A stretch of 9,550 nt of DNA from Bdellovibrio sp. (GTDB lineage: Bacteria > Bdellovibrionota > Bdellovibrionia > Bdellovibrionales > UBA1609). Every line of letters begins with the position of its first letter. Position 1 is the first letter of the stretch. The stretch lies in the NCBI GenBank assembly GCA_003694355.1, contig RFKI01000089.1, forward strand, positions 1-9,550, written 5' to 3'. The notes beneath the pieces are model-generated. The model did not search any database, was not told the DNA's origin, and saw only the letters and a list, made by a program, of their open reading frames with translations. This document shows positions 6,084 to 9,550 of the stretch, piece after piece. The translations under genes were made by a program, and so were the position numbers.

Positions 6084-7150
6084 CCGCCCCCCAAGAGCTG
6101 AGAGTCCCTATAGAAAACAGCTGCCTGCCCTGGGGTAATCGCCCTCTGCGGCTCCTTAAATCTTAAACTCCAGAACGCCTCCCCCACATCACAAACTTCG
6201 GCTGCAGCCCCTGCGTGATGGAATCGAATTTTCACCTTCAACTCTTCACCTTTTCGAATGCGTCCTAGAACATTCACATTTTTTATTTTTAGCTCTCGAG
6301 AAAATAAATACTCTTCCTCTCCCAACCAAACGGCATTATTTGATGGGTCTATTTTAACCACATAAAGAGGGCGATCTGAGCAAACACCAAGACCTTTTCT
6401 TTGCCCATAGGTGAAATAAAAAATACCTCGATGTTCGCCTAGCTTCTCTCCGGAAGGATACCTTAATAAAGGACCTGGAATATCTTTTCCCACCTGGGAT
6501 CGAATAAAAGCCCCATGCCCTTCTTTGCCAATAAAACAAATTCCTGTGGAGTCTTTCTTTCGCGCCACGGGTAAGCCTTTTTTCTCTGCATACTCTCTTA
6601 AACGGGGCTTTTCCCAATCCCCCACGGGAAACATCAAATAAGGTAAAACTTCTTTGGAAAGAGAGAACAGGAAATAAGTCTGATCCTTCCAAGTATCAAC
6701 ACTCGTGATTAACTGATACTCTCCAGAAGGGCTCCTTTTAATTTTAGCATAGTGCCCTGTTGCTAAGTAATCGCAATTTAATTCTTTCATTTTTTGCAAC
6801 AGGTATTTAAATTTTAAAAAGCCATTACAGTGGACACAGGGGATAGGCGTTTGACCTTGAAGGTAATTTTGAACAAAATCATCAATCACATACTGATAAA
6901 ATGGTTCTTCACAATTGATCACATAAAAAGGTATTTGAAGAGCATCAGCCACAGCGCGCGCATCCTCAACATCAATACTGGAACAACAAGTGCCGAACCC
7001 CTCACTCACATCACAGGTATTTTTACTGTAATCCCAAACCTGCATGGTGGCCCCAACCACTTCATACCCCTGCTCCACAAGCAAAGCAGCAGCCACAGAA
7101 CTATCAACGCCACCACTCATGGCCACCAAAACCCGCTTTTTCTTTAACAT
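6071..7150 (-). CDS. mnmA: tRNA-specific 2-thiouridylase MnmA
   Basis: MnmA adenylates and thiolates U34 of tRNA-Lys, -Glu and -Gln to s2U. All hallmarks are present in 359 aa, a normal length. They are the PP-loop SGGVDSS (12-18), TCCSS followed by the DAR segment (54-65), catalytic C105 in PCVHCN, ATGHYAK (130-136), KDQTYFL (155-161), second catalytic C205 in STGICFIG, FTYGQRKGLG (246-255), and the C-terminal PGQAAVFY (340-347). The paired cysteines show the persulfide-using bacterial class. It starts 10 nt after the desulfurase stop with a good ribosome binding site, and it overlaps mtaB by 13 nt. The desulfurase next door is probably its sulfur donor, as in the B. subtilis yrvO-mnmA pair. 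Confidence 0.96.
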   Translation of the reverse strand: MLKKKRVLVAMSGGVDSSVAAALLVEQGYEVVGATMQVWDYSKNTCDVSEGFGTCCSSIDVEDARAVADALQIPFYVINCEEPFYQYVIDDFVQNYLQGQTPIPCVHCNGFLKFKYLLQKMKELNCDYLATGHYAKIKRSPSGEYQLITSVDTWKDQTYFLFSLSKEVLPYLMFPVGDWEKPRLREYAEKKGLPVARKKDSTGICFIGKEGHGAFIRSQVGKDIPGPLLRYPSGEKLGEHRGIFYFTYGQRKGLGVCSDRPLYVVKIDPSNNAVWLGEEEYLFSRELKIKNVNVLGRIRKGEELKVKIRFHHAGAAAEVCDVGEAFWSLRFKEPQRAITPGQAAVFYRDSQLLGGGWIC

Positions 7151-7157
7151 GAAAAAA

Positions 7158-7161
7158 CCTC
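7158..7161 (-). promoter_or_regulatory. mnmA ribosome binding site overlapping the desulfurase stop
   Basis: On the minus strand the desulfurase TAG stop is followed by AGG. This gives GAGG seven bases before the mnmA ATG. The first G is shared with the stop codon, so termination on the desulfurase and initiation on mnmA are probably coupled. Confidence 0.55.
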
Positions 7162-8372
7162 TATAAACTCTTTAAACGACGAATGATTTTAGCAAGGGCT
7201 ATGATAAATTCCTGAATATCTTCCTCTGTTGAACCCCAGCCTAAACTAATACGCAAAGACCTTTCTGCTTCCTGTCGAGAGAAGCCCATAGCCGTTAATG
7301 TGGCACTGGGTTCAGAGCTTCCTGAACTACAGGCAGAACCGGTGCTAACAGAAAAGCCTTCTATATCCAGATTCATTAGCACACTTTCTCCATAAACTCC
7401 ACTGGGAAGAATCACTCCCACCGTATTGGGTACTCTCTTTTGGTTTTCTCCAATAATTTCAACACCATCTACAAATTCCTTGAGGCCTTCCTCTAACCTT
7501 TTTCTAAGAGCCAGGACCTTCTCATAAAAAGAACTTACCTGATCCTTATAGTTTTTAGCCACCTCTCCAAAGGAGGCAATACCCAAAGTGTTTTCCGTTC
7601 CCGCACGACGACGACGTTCTTGACCTCCTCCATGAATTAAAGATTCAACCACTAAACCCTTCCGGATATAAAGCACCCCACATCCCTTTAAGCTATAGCA
7701 CTTATGAGCTGAAAAACTGGCCATATCCACGCCCCAACTTTGCACATTCACCGTGACCTTTCCCAGTGCCTGAACCCCATCACAATGAAAAAGAGCTCCC
7801 ACTTCATGAGCTTTTTTGACCATAGACGGGATGGGAAAAATATGGCCTGTTTCATTATTGGCATACATAATGGAAACCAAAGCTGTTTTCTCATTCAAGG
7901 CCGACTCATAAAAATCCAGGTCCATAACCCCTTCTCGAGAAACAGGCACTTTAATAATCTTGGCCCCTTGATCTTCTAAAAACTTGGCGGCTTTCATCAC
8001 ACTGGGATGTTCCACGGCACTCACAATCACCTCTTGGCGACGAGGATCCTTGGCTTTCTGAGTCCAATACCCGCCCTTAAGCGCCCAGTTATTGGACTCA
8101 CTGCCCCCACTGGTAAAAGCCACCTCTAGTGGATGAGAACCAATAAAGTCCCCCACCGCATTTCGCGCCTCTCTTAAGAGCGCCTTTGGTGCGCGCCCCG
8201 TTTGATGAATGGAGCTCGGGTTGCCCCAGACCTTCGCCCACTCCAAGAGTTTGTCCATCACGCATTGGGCGAGAGGCGTGGTGGCATTGTGATCCAAAAA
8301 AATACGACCTTTTTCCTTTAAACAACGAAAGTCTGGCATAGCTCCATAAATTAGCATATTCTGGCTTCTCAC
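7161..8372 (-). CDS. Cysteine desulfurase, NifS/IscS type, likely tRNA-thiolation partner of MnmA
   Basis: This PLP enzyme takes sulfur from L-cysteine as a persulfide, giving alanine. In 403 aa it shows FLDHNATTP (25-33), TSGGSESNN (87-95), EHPSV with H122, NNETG (172-176), CDGVQ (197-201), and PLP-binding K224 in SAHKCYSLKGCG. GGGQERRRRAGTEN lies at 248-261, and catalytic C348 sits in the loop GSACSSGSSEPS. The long mobile Cys loop marks the class I (IscS/NifS) group rather than SufS. No iscU, iscR or suf gene is adjacent; the downstream genes are mnmA and mtaB, so a dedicated tRNA role (YrvO-like) is inferred. The start is uncertain: GTG 8372 is outermost, with in-frame ATGs at 8357 and 8339. 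An upstream TAA at 8390-8388 closes the frame. It is the first gene of a five-gene minus-strand operon. Confidence 0.93.
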   Translation of the reverse strand: MRSQNMLIYGAMPDFRCLKEKGRIFLDHNATTPLAQCVMDKLLEWAKVWGNPSSIHQTGRAPKALLREARNAVGDFIGSHPLEVAFTSGGSESNNWALKGGYWTQKAKDPRRQEVIVSAVEHPSVMKAAKFLEDQGAKIIKVPVSREGVMDLDFYESALNEKTALVSIMYANNETGHIFPIPSMVKKAHEVGALFHCDGVQALGKVTVNVQSWGVDMASFSAHKCYSLKGCGVLYIRKGLVVESLIHGGGQERRRRAGTENTLGIASFGEVAKNYKDQVSSFYEKVLALRKRLEEGLKEFVDGVEIIGENQKRVPNTVGVILPSGVYGESVLMNLDIEGFSVSTGSACSSGSSEPSATLTAMGFSRQEAERSLRISLGWGSTEEDIQEFIIALAKIIRRLKSL

Positions 8373-8415
8373 CCAACCAGAAAACTTTTAATTTCTCCTG
8401 AATTTTCCGATAAAA

Positions 8416-8444
8416 ACTTTAAGATGAACACAGATTGGGCTCAA
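8416..8444 (-). promoter_or_regulatory. Candidate promoter of the desulfurase-to-aro operon
   Basis: The minus strand carries TTGAGC (8444-8439), a 17-bp spacer and TAAAGT (8421-8416). Each hexamer matches the sigma-70 consensus at four of six positions. Transcription would start near 8409, leaving a leader of about 37 nt before the GTG. The -35 box would lie inside the start of the divergent gene. It is the best pair I could see in the gap, but it is weak. Confidence 0.25.
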
Positions 8445-9550
8445 TACTTTAAAATAAAAGAAAATGAAATCCAGGAATGGACTCAAAACCTACCCGAAGG
8501 AAAGTCTTTACTTTCATGGTGCCTTGAAAATCAAAAGTTTTCAGAAGAAGCCTACTTAAAATGGGCTCAAAACCACTATGGCCTTCCCGTTCTCAAAGAA
8601 ACATTCCTGACAGACTTCCCTCCGCCTCTAGAGGTCTGGAACTCAGAAGCCGTAAAAACCACCAACTCTTGGACTGAAGATGGACTTCCCATTTGGCAAT
8701 GGGATGGGGTGATTTATATTGCCTGTCTGGAGCCTCTCACAGAGTCCTCATGGAACTTTCCTGTCCAATATGTTCTTGCCAGAAAAACAAATCTTCAAAC
8801 CCTGTGGCAAGCTTTTAAGCCCCCAGCTCACCTTCCCCTTGAAGATTCACAGATAAATCAGCCTTCCCTTGATGAACCCTTGCTCACCTTCCAGCAGGAA
8901 GAATCCACAGATTCCGAAACAGACCCTCAAAAGGAGTCCTACCCCATTGTGGAACTCCCTCAAGAGCCCCCCACTTTTTCTGGGGAGAAAGAGGCTTCTC
9001 AGGAAGACCTGGATCCCACCACCATTTTTAACACCATCAAAACAGACCTTGAAAAACAAGAAGAGAAAGGCGGAGCTTCAAAGAAGGACATGGCTTCGTT
9101 AGAAGAAGAGATTGAGAGCAATGACAGTGACTTAGAGGAACACCTTTCAGCAGATGTTGGCTCCACGGAAAACCCTTCAAATCTCCTGAACATCAATGCC
9201 CTTCAGACGGATAACCCTTTCCAGGAAGAAACACCTCTAGAAGATCCCCCCCCTCAGGAAGAAGATGAAGCACGCCTGGAAGAAACCAGCGAAGCTCTTT
9301 CTCAAACTGAACTTCCCACTGACCAATTTTCTTCCATCGAGCTCTCAGGCCAAGTGTTTCATACTATGCCTCCGGTTCCTGAAGATAACCTCACCTTTGA
9401 CAAGGATAAAACCATTGAAAGTGTTCCTCCTCCTTCGGAGCTTGATCTCAATGACCATCACATAAATACCGACGCCACCATCCCTCTTGAAACCCAGGCA
9501 ACCCAAAACAATGTGCCACTCTCTAAAAACAGTTTGGCCTACAAAGCCAA
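8424..9550 (+). CDS. Acidic protein with a GspE-N/MshEN-like N-terminal domain, 3' end outside the window
   Basis: The frame is open from the ATG at 8424 to the window edge (375 codons and two bases), so the gene is 3'-partial. Residues 10-135 resemble the N-terminal domain of type II secretion/pilus ATPases: a helical start with LPEGKSLLSWCLE, SEEAYLKWAQNHYGLPVL (40-57), GVIYIACLEPLTES (95-108) and VQYVLARKTNLQTLWQAF (114-131). Together these echo the usual 'glp..., l.vA..dP, v..vla....i...i' pattern. From about 138 the sequence is rich in Glu, Asp, Pro, Ser and Gln (for example LEEEIESNDSDLEEH, 226-240) with no visible domain, probably a disordered linker. No signal peptide or membrane segment is visible in this part. 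It is divergent from the desulfurase operon across 51 bp, with only a weak ribosome binding site. The function is unknown; a C-terminal catalytic or receiver domain may follow beyond the window. Confidence 0.7.
   Translation, partial: MNTDWAQYFKIKENEIQEWTQNLPEGKSLLSWCLENQKFSEEAYLKWAQNHYGLPVLKETFLTDFPPPLEVWNSEAVKTTNSWTEDGLPIWQWDGVIYIACLEPLTESSWNFPVQYVLARKTNLQTLWQAFKPPAHLPLEDSQINQPSLDEPLLTFQQEESTDSETDPQKESYPIVELPQEPPTFSGEKEASQEDLDPTTIFNTIKTDLEKQEEKGGASKKDMASLEEEIESNDSDLEEHLSADVGSTENPSNLLNINALQTDNPFQEETPLEDPPPQEEDEARLEETSEALSQTELPTDQFSSIELSGQVFHTMPPVPEDNLTFDKDKTIESVPPPSELDLNDHHINTDATIPLETQATQNNVPLSKNSLAYKA

Noticed and set aside
6354..6692. 112-codon minus-strand open frame inside mnmA
   Set aside because: It is an alternative frame of mnmA with no recognisable domain; mnmA motifs run uninterrupted across it.
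1..9550. CRISPR array, tRNA or rRNA genes, transposase or attachment sites
   Set aside because: No spaced direct repeats, cloverleaf-like CCA/GTTC patterns, transposase motifs or terminal inverted repeats were seen; the non-coding gaps are only 107, 136, 10 and 51 bp.

Overview
The window is an AT-rich, densely packed bacterial chromosome segment with seven protein genes and no RNA genes, insertion sequences or CRISPR. It is most likely from a Gram-negative, Bdellovibrionota/deltaproteobacteria-like organism. That placement is inference: it rests on a lipoprotein with a Phe-Gln-Asn-Cys lipobox, a haem-type CxxCH lipoprotein, a GspE-N-like acidic protein of a kind common in deltaproteobacteria, and AT-rich, Phe/Lys-rich coding. 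No rRNA or marker gene confirms it.

Left part (1-2007, plus strand). A cut-off terminator of an upstream gene is followed by a 449-residue protein with an unusual architecture. It has an N-terminal Trm112-like zinc ribbon, a coiled coil, a methyltransferase core of the N2227/carnosine-N-methyltransferase type, and a C-terminal PqqD/RRE-like winged helix. After an AT-rich gap comes a small lipoprotein with one c-type haem motif (CASCH). Its stop codon overlaps the stop of the convergent operon by 4 nt.

Central part (2004-8372, minus strand, read right to left). Five genes are packed with gaps or overlaps of about 40 nt or less: NifS/IscS-type cysteine desulfurase, mnmA, mtaB, aroB, and a fused shikimate kinase/dehydroquinase/shikimate dehydrogenase. 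The first three form a tRNA sulfur-modification set: the desulfurase should feed sulfur to MnmA for s2U34, and MtaB makes ms2t6A37. The last two encode four of the seven shikimate-pathway enzymes. Their domain order (DHQ synthase, then kinase-dehydratase-dehydrogenase) is that of the fungal AROM protein without its EPSP synthase. The dehydratase lies in what would otherwise pass for a linker, but its catalytic Lys, His and Glu are visible.

Right part (8424-9550, plus strand). This gene is divergent from the operon across a 51-bp gap and runs off the window. It encodes a degenerate GspE N-terminal (MshEN-like) domain followed by more than 200 residues of acidic, Pro/Glu-rich, probably disordered sequence.

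The two most unusual items are the split AROM arrangement and the zinc ribbon-methyltransferase-PqqD-like protein.
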